Source of the DNA: CAJXMH01 sp040220135
Lineage (GTDB): Bacteria > Bacteroidota > Bacteroidia > Flavobacteriales_E > Vicingaceae
NCBI GenBank assembly: GCA_040220135.1
Contig: JAVJTT010000020.1
Location: 62,001-126,000 of the forward strand
Reading direction: 5' to 3'
DNA: 64,000 nucleotides
This document shows, one piece after another, positions 53,108 through 62,795 of the stretch. Numbering within the stretch: the first letter of the stretch is position 1; each line of letters opens with the position of its first letter. The translations under genes and the position numbers were made by a program. The notes beneath the pieces were generated by a model that did no database searches, was not told the DNA's origin, and saw only the letters and a list, made by a program, of their open reading frames with translations.

Positions 53108-54904
53108 CTATTCTACTATAATATCAACCGGTAGTCTGGTGTAGATTCCATTAGATTCAAAAACTCTTTTTGCGTTTGAATAGTATTTTGCTGCGGGCCC
53201 GAAAGCCTCACCGGCTATGCTCATTCTAGCTTCAGCGGCAAATTCGCTCATCATTTTTTGAATAGGGTCTTCTCTAGCTGGCAACTCTTTGAGTTTATAA
53301 TCTTCTAGCTCAGCCATTTCAACAGCAGCCAGAATAGCGTTGTCAAGGCCTCCTATCTCGTCAACCAATCCAATTTTCAATGCGCTCAAGCCGCTCCAAA
53401 CTCTACCTTGACCAATACTGTCCACTTCAGCTTGCGTCATATTTCTTCCATCTGCCACTTTCTGAGTGAATTCATCGTAAATGTGTTCGATCATTTCCCT
53501 TAGTGCAGTTCGTTCTTTCTTGGCCAAGGGTCGGAGGGAAGAAAGCCCATCTGAATAGGTGTTGGTAGTCACACGATCAGTATGTATGCCAAGTTTATTG
53601 TTTAGCATTCCTTCCATATTGGGTATTAAGCCAAATACGCCAATTGATCCAGTAATGGTAGAGGACTCTGCGAAAATTTTATTTGCTCCGCATGAAATGT
53701 AGTAGCCACCAGAAGCGGCTACATCACCCATGGAAACTACCACCGGCTTTTCAGCTTTGGCCAACTTCACTTCCCGCCACATCACATCAGAGGCTAAGGC
53801 GCTGCCTCCGGGAGAATTTACCCGTAGCACAATGGCTTTTACTTTTTTATCTTGACGGGCTTCTTTAATAGCTTTGGCGATGGTCTCTGAGCCCATGCTT
53901 CCGTCTCGGCTTTCCCCACTTACAATTTCGCCTTCCGCATAAATCAGTGCTACTTTGTTCTTGGAATTCCACTTTTCCTTATCGCCATCATCTCCGTCTT
54001 TCAACTTTCTTTTGGCCTTATTGAATTTCTTTAAAGCAAGAAAGTTGAGCTCATCTTCCGATTCAACTTCTGACTTTTCAACCAAGCGTTTTTTTACTTC
54101 ATCTTCAAATAAAAGTTCGTCTACTAGGCCGTTTTTCTTAGCGTCTTCCGCTATCCTTATGGTTAAACTATCAGCAATTTCATTGAGTTTATCTACCGTT
54201 AAATTTCTGCTGCCGGCAATCTTTTCCAATCGACTAGCCCAAATGCTTCCAATTAATTCTTCGTATTGCTTTCTGTTTTCAGCGCTCATGTCGTTTCGAA
54301 TAAAAGGCTCAATGGCACTTTTAAATTTTCCATGACGAATAACTTGCATGTCAACGTCTAGTCGGTTTAACGCATCTTTGAAAAACAGTAAGGTTGCGGC
54401 ATAGCCTTTAAAGTTCATTTCGCCGGCGGGGTTAAGGTAGATTTCGTCGGCCACACTAGCTAAGTAATATTCTCCTTGGCCATAATTTTCGCTGTAGCTA
54501 ATAATAAACTTTCCCGATGTCTTAAAATCAATCAAGGCCTCTCGAATTTCTTCAGTAGTCGCCATATTGGCTTTTAGGTAGGGAATGTCGAGGTAAATGC
54601 CTTTAATTCTATCATCTACCTTGGCTTTTTCAATGTTGTCTAGAATATTTTTTAAGCTCAATGGTGTTTTGTCTTCAAAAGTGCTGAAGTCAATGTTTTC
54701 AAAAGGGTTGTTGCTTGGACGATCTTGAATCGCATTCTCAAACTTAATGTGCAAGATGGTATTTGAAGCTATTTTGGGCTCCTTGGTATCTTCAGCAGAA
54801 GCTATTATTGCTGAAATGGTAACAAAGAAAATAAAGGTGGCTATGCCAATAGTTAAGAGAAATCCTAACATGGAAGCGAACATGAACTTAAAAAAGTCTT
54901 TCAT
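53108..54904 (-). CDS. sppA: Signal peptide peptidase SppA, 67K type
   Basis: Membrane-bound serine protease that degrades cleaved signal peptides; 598 residues, the double-domain form. An N-terminal membrane anchor lies at about 8-33. The catalytic dyad is K195 in HGKFKSAIEPF and S398 in VAASGGYYISCGANKIFA, split across the two repeats as in E. coli SppA. TGSIGVFG follows. It is divergent from folK. Confidence 0.95.
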   Translation of the reverse strand: MKDFFKFMFASMLGFLLTIGIATFIFFVTISAIIASAEDTKEPKIASNTILHIKFENAIQDRPSNNPFENIDFSTFEDKTPLSLKNILDNIEKAKVDDRIKGIYLDIPYLKANMATTEEIREALIDFKTSGKFIISYSENYGQGEYYLASVADEIYLNPAGEMNFKGYAATLLFFKDALNRLDVDMQVIRHGKFKSAIEPFIRNDMSAENRKQYEELIGSIWASRLEKIAGSRNLTVDKLNEIADSLTIRIAEDAKKNGLVDELLFEDEVKKRLVEKSEVESEDELNFLALKKFNKAKRKLKDGDDGDKEKWNSKNKVALIYAEGEIVSGESRDGSMGSETIAKAIKEARQDKKVKAIVLRVNSPGGSALASDVMWREVKLAKAEKPVVVSMGDVAASGGYYISCGANKIFAESSTITGSIGVFGLIPNMEGMLNNKLGIHTDRVTTNTYSDGLSSLRPLAKKERTALREMIEHIYDEFTQKVADGRNMTQAEVDSIGQGRVWSGLSALKIGLVDEIGGLDNAILAAVEMAELEDYKLKELPAREDPIQKMMSEFAAEARMSIAGEAFGPAAKYYSNAKRVFESNGIYTRLPVDIIVE

Positions 54905-54971
54905 AGTGTGAATTTTGCTGTAAAATTAACCAAGTTTTCCTCCTTCAATAAGTAGATTTACAGCGAAGGCT

Positions 54972-55490
54972 ATGGAGTTTGATAAAAGGAAACATAAGGT
55001 GATTTTGTCTTTGGGTACGAACTTGGGAGACAGAAATAAAAATTTGAGCCGAGTTCTAATTTTGCTTCAAAACCGAGTAGGAGACCTTCTCAAACAGTCT
55101 TCGCTTTTCGAGACACAGGCGTGGGGAAGCCATGATCTATTGCCATTCTTAAATCAAGTGGTTTCTTTTAGCACTGCTTTAAGTCCAAAAGCTGTATTGC
55201 GAGAAAGTCAGCACATTGAAAAGTTGATGGGCCGTTCCAACCAATCGAAAGGCGGGAAAAACTACCAAAACCGGCTGATAGACATCGATATATTGTTTTA
55301 CGATGATGCAGTAATTAAAGAGGAGGAGCTAAAAATTCCTCATGCTTTGTTGCACAAGCGAAATTTTGTACTAGTGCCCTTGGTAGAAATTGAACCAAAC
55401 TGCTTTCATCCTGTTTTACAAAAAACCGTGAAGGAGCTTTTAGAGCAAAGTTCAGATTTCACAGAAGTTAAAAAATATCAAAAATTATAA
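54972..55490 (+). CDS. folK: Hydroxymethyl-dihydropterin pyrophosphokinase
   Basis: Folate synthesis enzyme (HPPK), 172 residues. ILSLGTNLGDRNKNL near the start, the substrate loop FETQAWGSHDLLPFLNQV, the catalytic ID-D motif in RLIDIDILFYDD, and IPHALLHKRNFVLVPLVEI complete the family pattern. It is followed by a terminator hairpin. Confidence 0.96.
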   Translation: MEFDKRKHKVILSLGTNLGDRNKNLSRVLILLQNRVGDLLKQSSLFETQAWGSHDLLPFLNQVVSFSTALSPKAVLRESQHIEKLMGRSNQSKGGKNYQNRLIDIDILFYDDAVIKEEELKIPHALLHKRNFVLVPLVEIEPNCFHPVLQKTVKELLEQSSDFTEVKKYQKL

Positions 55491-55507
55491 GATCTTGCTG
55501 AAACCAT

Positions 55508-55539
55508 ACTTTTAAAAGGCTTTAAAAGTCCCTTTTTTT
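55508..55539 (+). terminator. Terminator of folK
   Basis: A 9-bp stem (ACTTTTAAA / TTTAAAAGT, 55508-55516 and 55521-55529), a 4-base loop, then CCC and a T run. The -33 box of the next gene overlaps its end. Confidence 0.65.
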
Positions 55540-55568
55540 GTGTGGATAGAGAGTTTTAACTAATATTG
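55538..55568 (+). promoter_or_regulatory. Promoter of the OmpA/TPR lipoprotein gene
   Basis: TTG at 55538-55540 and TAATATTG at 55561-55568 (seven of eight positions of the -7 pattern), with 20 bases between; 37 bases before the start codon. Confidence 0.5.
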
Positions 55569-55605
55569 CAACCTATAACTAAATAGACTTAGAATTTTAT
55601 TCAAG

Positions 55606-57333
55606 ATGAAAAAGCACACAATCAAATCGTATGCAATTGTAGCGGTAGCTGCAGCTACCACAGTAGCTTGTAATCCGCTAAACAACATGACTAAAAGAGC
55701 TGAAGAAGTTACCTATTCGGTTACTCCAAATCCGTTAGAAATGCACGGAGACAGCATTGAAGTAAACATTTCAGGCGCTATACCGCCAAAATTCTTCAAT
55801 AAAAAAGTGTCAGTAGAAATTACGCCAACCTTAAATTACGAGGGTGGAAATGTAACCTTCGACAAGATTGTTCTTGTGGGAGAAGATTCTGAAGTAGAAG
55901 GCCAGAAGATTCCTTACGAAAAAGGTGGGAACTTTGCCTATAACGACGTAATTGCTTACCAAGATGGGATGGATGTAGCAACTTTAGATGCTGCCCCTGT
56001 TGGTAAATACAAAGGAAAATCAAAAGAATTTCCTTCTGAACAAATTGCTACCGGTACCATCATTACTCCAATGTGGGCCATGGAAGATGACATGCCAATG
56101 ATTGGAGCTGATGAGTTTACTAAAGTTGTTCCTATGGAACAGCAAGCTACCATCAATTACCTTGTGAATCGTTCAAACGTGCGTTCTTCAGAATTGAGAG
56201 ACGACGACGTAAAAAACATGAAAGAATGGGTAGGAGAGAAAGCTGACCATCCGATGTTTAAATTTAAAGGAATAGATGTTGTGGCTTATGCCTCACCGGA
56301 AGGAGAGATTTCTTTAAACGCTAACCTAGCTGATGACAGAGCAAAATCAGGAGCAAATGTTGCCAAGAACATGCTAAGAAGAAATGGCGTGAAGAAGGCA
56401 AGCGACAAAGATTTTGCAAACCTAATGGGTAAAGGTGAAGATTGGAATGGTTTTAAATCTGCCATGCAGGCTTCAGACATTAAAGACAAAGACTTGATCT
56501 TAAGAGTTCTTGAAATGTATGAAGATAAGGCAAAAAGAGAAGAAGAAATTCGAAACTTGGCAGCTACTTTCGAAGTAATTGAAGAGAAAATTCTTCCCGG
56601 ATTGAGAAGATCGATCGTTACAGTGAAAGGTGAAATGACAAGTTTTTCTGATGAAAAGATTACGGAATATGCCAAGTCAAACCCTGATACCTTAACTGCT
56701 GAGGAATTGCTTTATGCAGCTACATTGACGGATGATATGGATAAGAAGTTGACTATTTACAAGTCGTTTGCTCAAATTCATCCGAAAGATTGGAGAGGAC
56801 CAAATAACATTGGTTACATCTATGTGATGCAAGAAAAATTAGAAGATGCTAAGGCTGAGTTTGACAAAGCCAATAGCTTAGCACCAAACAATAAAGTTGT
56901 AATGAACAACTTGGGTGTGATTGCTAGAGCGAATGGAGATACTGAGAAAGCCATGGAGTACTACAATTCTGCTAAAGGTGCAGGTGCTGCTGTAGGAAAC
57001 AACATTGGTTACTTGAACATGATGGAAGGTGATTACCAAAATGCGGTAAGTAATTACGGCGGAGTTAAAACTTTCAATGCTGCTTTGGCGCAAACTTTAA
57101 ATAAAGACTACCAAGAAGCGGTTCAAACGATTGATGCTTCTCCAGCTTCTGACCAAGCTGCCGGATATTATTTAAAAGCGGTTATTGGAGCAAGACAAGG
57201 AGACAAAAACATGATGGTTTCTAACTTAAAGAGTGCTATTGCGAAAGATGCCTCTTTAAAAGCGAAAGCAAAGAAAGATGCTGAGTTTACAGAATACAAA
57301 GACGACGCTGAATTTCAAGCAGCCGTAAACTAA
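55606..57333 (+). CDS. Lipoprotein with OmpA-like and TPR domains
   Basis: A 575-residue protein with a lipoprotein signal (lipid cysteine C22 in TTVACNPLNN). A beta-rich N-terminal part (about 35-200) precedes an OmpA-like fold (about 220-345; FKGIDVVAYASPEGEISLNANLADDRAKSGANVAKNML) and TPR repeats (about 385-520; PNNIGYIYVMQEKLEDAKAEFDKANSLAP). OmpA-like domains usually bind peptidoglycan, so anchoring between outer membrane and wall is likely. It has its own promoter and a strong terminator. The specific role is unknown. Confidence 0.82.
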   Translation: MKKHTIKSYAIVAVAAATTVACNPLNNMTKRAEEVTYSVTPNPLEMHGDSIEVNISGAIPPKFFNKKVSVEITPTLNYEGGNVTFDKIVLVGEDSEVEGQKIPYEKGGNFAYNDVIAYQDGMDVATLDAAPVGKYKGKSKEFPSEQIATGTIITPMWAMEDDMPMIGADEFTKVVPMEQQATINYLVNRSNVRSSELRDDDVKNMKEWVGEKADHPMFKFKGIDVVAYASPEGEISLNANLADDRAKSGANVAKNMLRRNGVKKASDKDFANLMGKGEDWNGFKSAMQASDIKDKDLILRVLEMYEDKAKREEEIRNLAATFEVIEEKILPGLRRSIVTVKGEMTSFSDEKITEYAKSNPDTLTAEELLYAATLTDDMDKKLTIYKSFAQIHPKDWRGPNNIGYIYVMQEKLEDAKAEFDKANSLAPNNKVVMNNLGVIARANGDTEKAMEYYNSAKGAGAAVGNNIGYLNMMEGDYQNAVSNYGGVKTFNAALAQTLNKDYQEAVQTIDASPASDQAAGYYLKAVIGARQGDKNMMVSNLKSAIAKDASLKAKAKKDAEFTEYKDDAEFQAAVN

Positions 57334-57354
57334 GTCAAATAGATATAGAAATAG

Positions 57355-57388
57355 AAAAGCCTCTCGATTTAATCGAGAGGCTTTTTTT
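57355..57388 (+). terminator. Terminator of the OmpA/TPR lipoprotein gene
   Basis: A 10-bp stem (AGCCTCTCGA / TCGAGAGGCT), a 5-base loop, A tract before and seven T after. Confidence 0.9.
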
Positions 57389-57448
57389 ATGGGCTAAATT
57401 TTCTTTGCTAATCGAACTATAACAGAGATCATCAAGAAGTATTAAAAG

Positions 57449-57477
57449 CTCTGCCAAAGTTTCAACCTTTGTCAGAG
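57449..57477. repeat. REP-like palindrome, copy 1
   Basis: 29 bases with arms CTCTGCCAAAG and CTTTGTCAGAG; the arms pair except for one G-T position. The sequence matches copy 2 at 57583-57613 except for a few central and right-arm bases. Confidence 0.6.
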
Positions 57478-57582
57478 ATAAACATGGGTTTGTTGTTATG
57501 TAAAATGAAGGTTCTCAGAGCAGCATATTAAATAGAACGCAAAGTATTTTATCAGGTCGTTTTAAACCTTTGTCTCTAAAAT

Positions 57583-57613
57583 CCTCTGCCAAAGTTTCAA
57601 ACATTGGCAGAGG
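57583..57613. repeat. REP-like palindrome, copy 2
   Basis: 31 bases with arms CCTCTGCCAA and TTGGCAGAGG, a perfect 10-bp outer stem around AGTTTCAAACA. It shares CTCTGCCAAAGTTTCAA with copy 1. Confidence 0.65.
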
Positions 57614-57740
57614 TAATGCACAATTAGTTTATAAACCGCTGTGAATCTCTGCGTATTCTCCGTGACTTTGTGCAATAACTAAAACAGGAACAATTTTTAA
57701 AAGGTAATTCTATTCAGAAAAGCGGAACTTATCAATACCC

Positions 57741-60299
57741 TTAAACCACCACATTCACGATCTTCTTCGGCACCACAATGACTTTCTTCGGTGTTTTGCC
57801 ATCCATCCACTTTTGAGCTTGTTCATGCGCTAAAACAGCCTTCTCAATATCTTCTTTGCTCAGGTCAAGTGGAAGCTCAAGCATAAAGCGCATTTTGCCA
57901 TTAAAAGAAACTGGGTATTTGTGTGAGCTTTCTACCAAATGTTTCTCTTCATGAATGGGGTAGCTTACGTTGCTAATGCTTTCTTCATATCCGAGCTTTG
58001 ACCATAGTTCTTCAGCTAAATGCGAAGCAAAAGGCGCAATGAGAATTGCGAGCGGCTCAAGAACCTCCCGTTTGCTGCATTTAAGATCGTTGAGTTCATT
58101 GACGCAGATCATAAAAGCCGAAACAGCTGTGTTGAAAGAAAAACGCTCAATGTCTTCGGTAACCTTTTTAATGCATTTGTGAAGTGCTTTTAACTCTTCA
58201 GGCTTTGCCTTTTCTTCACTTATGGTAAACTCATTGTCATTATTGTGGTACAAACGCCAAAGCTTGCGCAAGAAACGATGAACCCCTTCAATACTGCTAG
58301 TATCCCAAGGCTTAGATTGCTCCAAAGGCCCTAAGAACATCTCAAACAAACGCAAAGTATCAGCTCCGTATTCTGCTACTACATCGTCGGGGTTGACGAC
58401 ATTGCCATAGCGCTTACTCATCTTTTGACCATCTTCTGCTAATATCATCCCCTGATTGATCAACTTTTGAAAAGGTTCATCAACAGTTAAATGGCCACGG
58501 TCTTTCAAAAACTTGGTCCAAAAACGGGCATACAGCAAATGACCGGTAGCATGTTCAGCACCACCAAAGTAGAGGTCAACCTTTTTCCAATAGTCCAAAC
58601 TATCTTGGGTAGCAAAACCATTTTTGCGATCGGCATCCATATAGCGGAACAAATACCAAGAACTTCCGGCCCAACCAGGCATGGTAGAAGTTTCTAGTGG
58701 ATTGCCTTTGTACTTCCACTTTTCAGCTCTAGCTAAAGGAGGTTCTCCGTCTTCGGTCGGTAAGTACTTATCCACTTCCGGCAGTTGTAAAGGCAATTCA
58801 TTTTCGGGCATGGCTTTGGCAATGCCATCCTCAAAAAAGATCGGAATGGGTTCGCCCCAATAACGTTGTCGACTAAAAACTGCGTCGCGCATGCGGTAAT
58901 TGGTCATTCCCGAACCAATGCCTTTTTCTTCAATGGCTTCAATGGCGGTTTTAATGGCTGCCTTTACCGATAGGCCATTAAGGAAATCGGAGTTCGTCAA
59001 CTTGCCGTCTTTGCGGTCATCAGCACCTTGGCTCACATCTTGGCCTTCAATAACAGCGGGGATGGGTAAGTCAAAGTGAGTGGCAAAGTCCCAATCTCTT
59101 TGATCGCCAGAGGGTACAGCCATTACAGCTCCGGTTCCATAACCGGCTAAAACGTAGTCGCCAATCCAAACCGGAACTTTTTCTCCGGTAAAAGGATGTG
59201 TGGCGTAAGCTCCGGTAAAAGCTCCGGTAACTTTCTTTACCTCGGTCATTCTTTCTCTTTCAGAACGAGCCGCAGCGTATTTTTTATAGGCTGCTATCTC
59301 TGTTTTTTGAGCCTCAGTCGTTATTTCATCTACCAATTCATGTTCCGGTGCTAAGACCATAAACGAAACGCCGAATATGGTATCCGGGCGGGTGGTGAAT
59401 ACTTCAATTTCAGCTTGCTTATTTTCTATTCCAAATCGAAGGCTAGCCCCTTTGGATTTGCCAATCCAGTTCTTTTGGATTTCTTTAATCGGTTCCGGCC
59501 AATCAATTTTTTCTAAGCCTTGCAGCAATCGCTCTGAATAAGCGCTGATTCGCATACTCCATTGCTTCATTTTCTTTCTTTCTACCGGATGGCCCCCTCG
59601 CTCAGAAACACCATCTTTAATTTCATCGTTAGCCAGCACGGTTCCCAAAGCTGGGCACCAATTCACAAATGAATCAGCAAGGTAGGCTAGGCGGTAATCC
59701 ATCAAAATGTCTGCTTGTTCTTTTTCGCTTTTCTGATTCCATTCTTCAGCAGAAAAAGACTGCTCATTGTCCGTATGAGCCTTTAAATTTTCGGTTCCTG
59801 CTTTTTCAAAATGAGCAATTAAAATCTCTAATGATTCCGCCTTATCTGTGGCTTTGTTATACCAAGAATTAAATAGCTGAAGAAAGATCCATTGAGTCCA
59901 TTTGTAATACTCAGGGTTTGAAGTGCGGACTTCTCTATCCCAATCAAAAGAAAAGCCAATTTGATCTAACTGTCTTCGGTAGGTGGCTATGTTTTCTTCG
60001 GTAGTAATTTTCGGATGCTGTCCGGTTTGTATGGCGTATTGCTCGGCCGGCAGCCCAAAAGAGTCATAACCCATGGGATGAAGCACATTAAAACCTTTGT
60101 GCCTTTTGTAGCGGCTATAAATATCCGAAGCTATGTAGCCTAGTGGATGCCCAACATGCAAGCCTGCTCCTGAAGGGTAAGGAAACATGTCTAGCACATA
60201 GAACTTTTCTTTGTTGCTATTGTCTTCAGCCGCAAAGGTTTTGTTCTCTTGCCAAAACTTTTGCCATTTCTTTTCAATTTCCGAAAAATTATAGTCCAT
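57741..60299 (-). CDS. leuS: Leucyl-tRNA synthetase
   Basis: Class I aminoacyl-tRNA synthetase that charges tRNA-Leu; about 852 residues from MDYNFSEIEKKWQ at 60299. An ATG at 60314 would add five residues. The HIGH-type motif is HVGHPLGY near 50, the editing domain shows EVFTTRPDTIFGVSFMVLAPEH, and KMSKR starts near residue 626. The C-terminal anticodon and Leu-specific domains follow. Single gene with nothing adjacent on its strand. Confidence 0.97.
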   Translation of the reverse strand: MDYNFSEIEKKWQKFWQENKTFAAEDNSNKEKFYVLDMFPYPSGAGLHVGHPLGYIASDIYSRYKRHKGFNVLHPMGYDSFGLPAEQYAIQTGQHPKITTEENIATYRRQLDQIGFSFDWDREVRTSNPEYYKWTQWIFLQLFNSWYNKATDKAESLEILIAHFEKAGTENLKAHTDNEQSFSAEEWNQKSEKEQADILMDYRLAYLADSFVNWCPALGTVLANDEIKDGVSERGGHPVERKKMKQWSMRISAYSERLLQGLEKIDWPEPIKEIQKNWIGKSKGASLRFGIENKQAEIEVFTTRPDTIFGVSFMVLAPEHELVDEITTEAQKTEIAAYKKYAAARSERERMTEVKKVTGAFTGAYATHPFTGEKVPVWIGDYVLAGYGTGAVMAVPSGDQRDWDFATHFDLPIPAVIEGQDVSQGADDRKDGKLTNSDFLNGLSVKAAIKTAIEAIEEKGIGSGMTNYRMRDAVFSRQRYWGEPIPIFFEDGIAKAMPENELPLQLPEVDKYLPTEDGEPPLARAEKWKYKGNPLETSTMPGWAGSSWYLFRYMDADRKNGFATQDSLDYWKKVDLYFGGAEHATGHLLYARFWTKFLKDRGHLTVDEPFQKLINQGMILAEDGQKMSKRYGNVVNPDDVVAEYGADTLRLFEMFLGPLEQSKPWDTSSIEGVHRFLRKLWRLYHNNDNEFTISEEKAKPEELKALHKCIKKVTEDIERFSFNTAVSAFMICVNELNDLKCSKREVLEPLAILIAPFASHLAEELWSKLGYEESISNVSYPIHEEKHLVESSHKYPVSFNGKMRFMLELPLDLSKEDIEKAVLAHEQAQKWMDGKTPKKVIVVPKKIVNVVV

Positions 60300-60601
60300 G
60301 GTAGATTTCTTCATTAGGCTTGCAAAAGTAGGATTATGCTAAATATTGGGAAAAGTAAATTGGGACACACGCAGATAAAGTTAAGAGGAGTTAGATGAGA
60401 CTTGCTAAATGGAGAGAAGTTACTTTACTTAGTAGGTTTTAGAGAGGTTTGATATAGAGTTAATTATAAGTCCTTTGTCTTTTATAAACTGAAGCCTAAC
60501 TTTTGCTAGCAATAAAGTATATCAAGTTTTAATGAAGAAAGCAGTGGGATTAAAGATCAGTTCTATTACTTTTAGGTTCTTACTAACCGAGTTTAAAGAT
60601 T

Positions 60602-60970
60602 ATGAGAGAAGAGGATTGGATCATCGCTTCGAATGAAGAAGAAGGTCAAATGGTTACTGTTACCATCGAGGCCCCGAACAGTAACTTTCAATACCAGAAT
60701 ACGATCGGGTTTACAAACGGCGATTCAGATATTCCTGCCGCTATTGTGTCATTTCTTTCAAAAATTGAATATGATCCGGAGTATTTAATGGTCTTTTATT
60801 TGGAGTTTAATGAATCGGCGGGTTCTAATGTGTTTTCTATTGGTGCTTCAGAATCAGTTTTTGAAAGTGTAAACCCTGATCTTACTCCGAATGGAGAGTT
60901 TATAGTATATGACACAAGCAACAGTGTTGTAAAAGCAGGAGGAAAGACAAAAGGTAGGGTAAAATTATAA
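60602..60970 (+). CDS. Hypothetical 122-residue protein upstream of a histidine kinase
   Basis: I do not recognise this protein. MREEDWIIASNEEEGQMVTV starts an acidic, beta-rich sequence without signal peptide or membrane segment, ending with a basic tail GGKTKGRVKL. It ends 4 bases before the TTG start of the TPR histidine kinase and is probably cotranscribed with the kinase and regulator. In a different frame, an ATG at 60532 opens a 34-codon frame overlapping its start; I consider that chance. Confidence 0.6.
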   Translation: MREEDWIIASNEEEGQMVTVTIEAPNSNFQYQNTIGFTNGDSDIPAAIVSFLSKIEYDPEYLMVFYLEFNESAGSNVFSIGASESVFESVNPDLTPNGEFIVYDTSNSVVKAGGKTKGRVKL

Positions 60971-60974
60971 GCTC

Positions 60975-62795
60975 TTGAAAGCAGCCACCATTATACTAAT
61001 AATTTTATGTGCACTTTGTTTGACCCCGGTAGCGCAAGAAAGAGTGTCTGAACTGGGTAAGAACGATACGGTTGACTGGGTCGACTTTGAGAGGAGGTTT
61101 GATAGTTTATATCAGCTTATTCATGAGGATCGAGAGGCAATTCTGCCAAAGTTTGAGGCATTAAGGGTTCAGCCTGGTGTTGTTTTAGATACTTCAGTCT
61201 ATTCAGAATATTTGTTAAAATTGGGATCGGCCTTTTTAAGGAAAGGAGATTATTCTGAAGCAACCAGGACTTATACCCAAGCCTTGCGATTAAAGGAGCT
61301 TACAAAAGATCAAATCGGCATATCAAAGTCATATTTGTGTTTGGCAAACGTTTTTTACTATACCAATAATTACCCCAAATCCATAGAATACCTTGAGTCT
61401 GCAGAAAGAATGTTAAGAACCATTGAACTTAGTGAAACTAAACAATTCTTAGTAGGAACTTTGTTTAATACTTATGGTCTCATCTATTATGAGTTAGATA
61501 GCAATGATATAGCGATAGATTATTTTGAAAAAGCCATAAGTGTCGATGATGGTGATTTGGTTTATCGGGATAACCTTGCAATGGTTTATGAGTTCATTGG
61601 AGATTACCAAAAAGCGGCAGATCAATATGAAAGATCATTAAAGGGATATTTTGCAGATAGTTCTGTTTATGACATCGCATGGAATGCCTATCACTTGGCC
61701 AAAGCTTACACAAGTCTGAAGGACGAAGAAAAGTCTAAGTATTATTTAAAGATGGCGAAAAAGTTTTCACCTAAGGCCAATTCAATTGAAATACAAATGG
61801 AGATTGCTTATGCGGAAACGAAACATCATATCATTTTTGGCAATTTGGATAGTGCATATAGAAGTTTGTTTAATTATTCACTTAGAATTGATGACTTAAT
61901 GGAAAGGCGCGCCGAGGAACTTCAATATGAAATAGAAGGCAAATATCAATTAGAAAAAAAGGAGAATGCACTGCAGTTAAGTAAAGAAAGTGAAGCTCGG
62001 CTTGAAGCGCAAAATCGCACCCAGAAAATAGTGATCGGCTTATCTATTGTATTGCTTTTAATCCTAGGTGTTGTGCTTGCTTTGTCGTTTAGGTTTTACA
62101 AGCAGAAACGAAGAATCAATGAAATGGAGCTTTCCATTAAAGATAGCAAACTAGATGAATTGCTTTCTAGTCAAGAATCAAGTGTTTTAGCGGCCATTGT
62201 TAAAGGACAAAACGAAGAGCGGGAAAGAGTAGCTAAAGAGCTACACGATCGCTTGGGAGGTACTTTAGCGGCTTTGAAAATGTCACTCAAGCAAAAGTCA
62301 GGTCAATTAAGCGGCGAGGAGATGGACATTGTGAATGAAGCGGTAAAGGAGGTTAGAAGTATTTCTCACAATCTTTCTACTGGGGTAGCCCAACAATTTG
62401 GTTTCAATCAAGCTGTTGAACTTTTAGTAGAGAGAATGAAAGGCTCCACCAGTATTCAATTTGAACTCTTTTTACATAAAGATATTGCTAAATTGGGACA
62501 ATCTACCGGAATTGAATTGTATCGAATAGTGCAAGAATTATTGGCTAATACCTTAAAGCATGCCAATGCAACTGAGGTGAGTTTGCAAACTAATTTTAAT
62601 GATGGTGTTTTTAATCTGATATACGAAGACAATGGAAGGGGCTTTGACACAAAAAGTACAAAAGCAGAGAAAGGAATTGGCTTGTATAATATCAAACAGC
62701 GCGTAGAAAGTATAGGAGGACATTTAAACATTGACTCTATGCCAAAACGGGGTACTATTGTGATTGTTGACATTGATAAAAAAGGAACCGCATGA
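60975..62795 (+). CDS. Sensor histidine kinase with TPR domain
   Basis: A 606-residue kinase. A signal peptide (about 1-21, TTG start at 60975; LCALCLTPVAQ) is followed by a periplasmic TPR region (about 60-310; GSAFLRKGDYSEATRTYTQAL, CLANVFYYTNNYPKSIEYLE), a coiled helix and a membrane segment (about 352-373). The HisKA_3 box has phospho-acceptor H424 in KELHDRLGGTLAALK, and an HATPase domain ends the protein (ANTLKHANATEV, EDNGRGFD, GIGLYNIKQRV). It overlaps the response regulator start by 4 bases (ATGA), so the two form one unit. Confidence 0.93.
   Translation: MKAATIILIILCALCLTPVAQERVSELGKNDTVDWVDFERRFDSLYQLIHEDREAILPKFEALRVQPGVVLDTSVYSEYLLKLGSAFLRKGDYSEATRTYTQALRLKELTKDQIGISKSYLCLANVFYYTNNYPKSIEYLESAERMLRTIELSETKQFLVGTLFNTYGLIYYELDSNDIAIDYFEKAISVDDGDLVYRDNLAMVYEFIGDYQKAADQYERSLKGYFADSSVYDIAWNAYHLAKAYTSLKDEEKSKYYLKMAKKFSPKANSIEIQMEIAYAETKHHIIFGNLDSAYRSLFNYSLRIDDLMERRAEELQYEIEGKYQLEKKENALQLSKESEARLEAQNRTQKIVIGLSIVLLLILGVVLALSFRFYKQKRRINEMELSIKDSKLDELLSSQESSVLAAIVKGQNEERERVAKELHDRLGGTLAALKMSLKQKSGQLSGEEMDIVNEAVKEVRSISHNLSTGVAQQFGFNQAVELLVERMKGSTSIQFELFLHKDIAKLGQSTGIELYRIVQELLANTLKHANATEVSLQTNFNDGVFNLIYEDNGRGFDTKSTKAEKGIGLYNIKQRVESIGGHLNIDSMPKRGTIVIVDIDKKGTA

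Larger units (their letters stand above)
57334..57740. other. 407-base gene-free region with palindromic repeats
   Basis: Starts with the terminator at 57355-57388, then holds two palindromic repeats (57449-57477 and 57583-57613). The stretch around 57640-57680 (CTCTGCGTATTCTCCGTGA) resembles short dispersed intergenic repeats seen in many bacteria. No open reading frame or RNA gene is visible. Terminal bases lead into the end of leuS on the other strand. Confidence 0.6.

Noticed and set aside
60532..60636. 34-codon frame beginning MKKAVGLKISS before the hypothetical protein
   Set aside because: It overlaps the start of the 122-residue frame, has no recognisable pattern and could be chance; a frameshift linking the two gives no known family.
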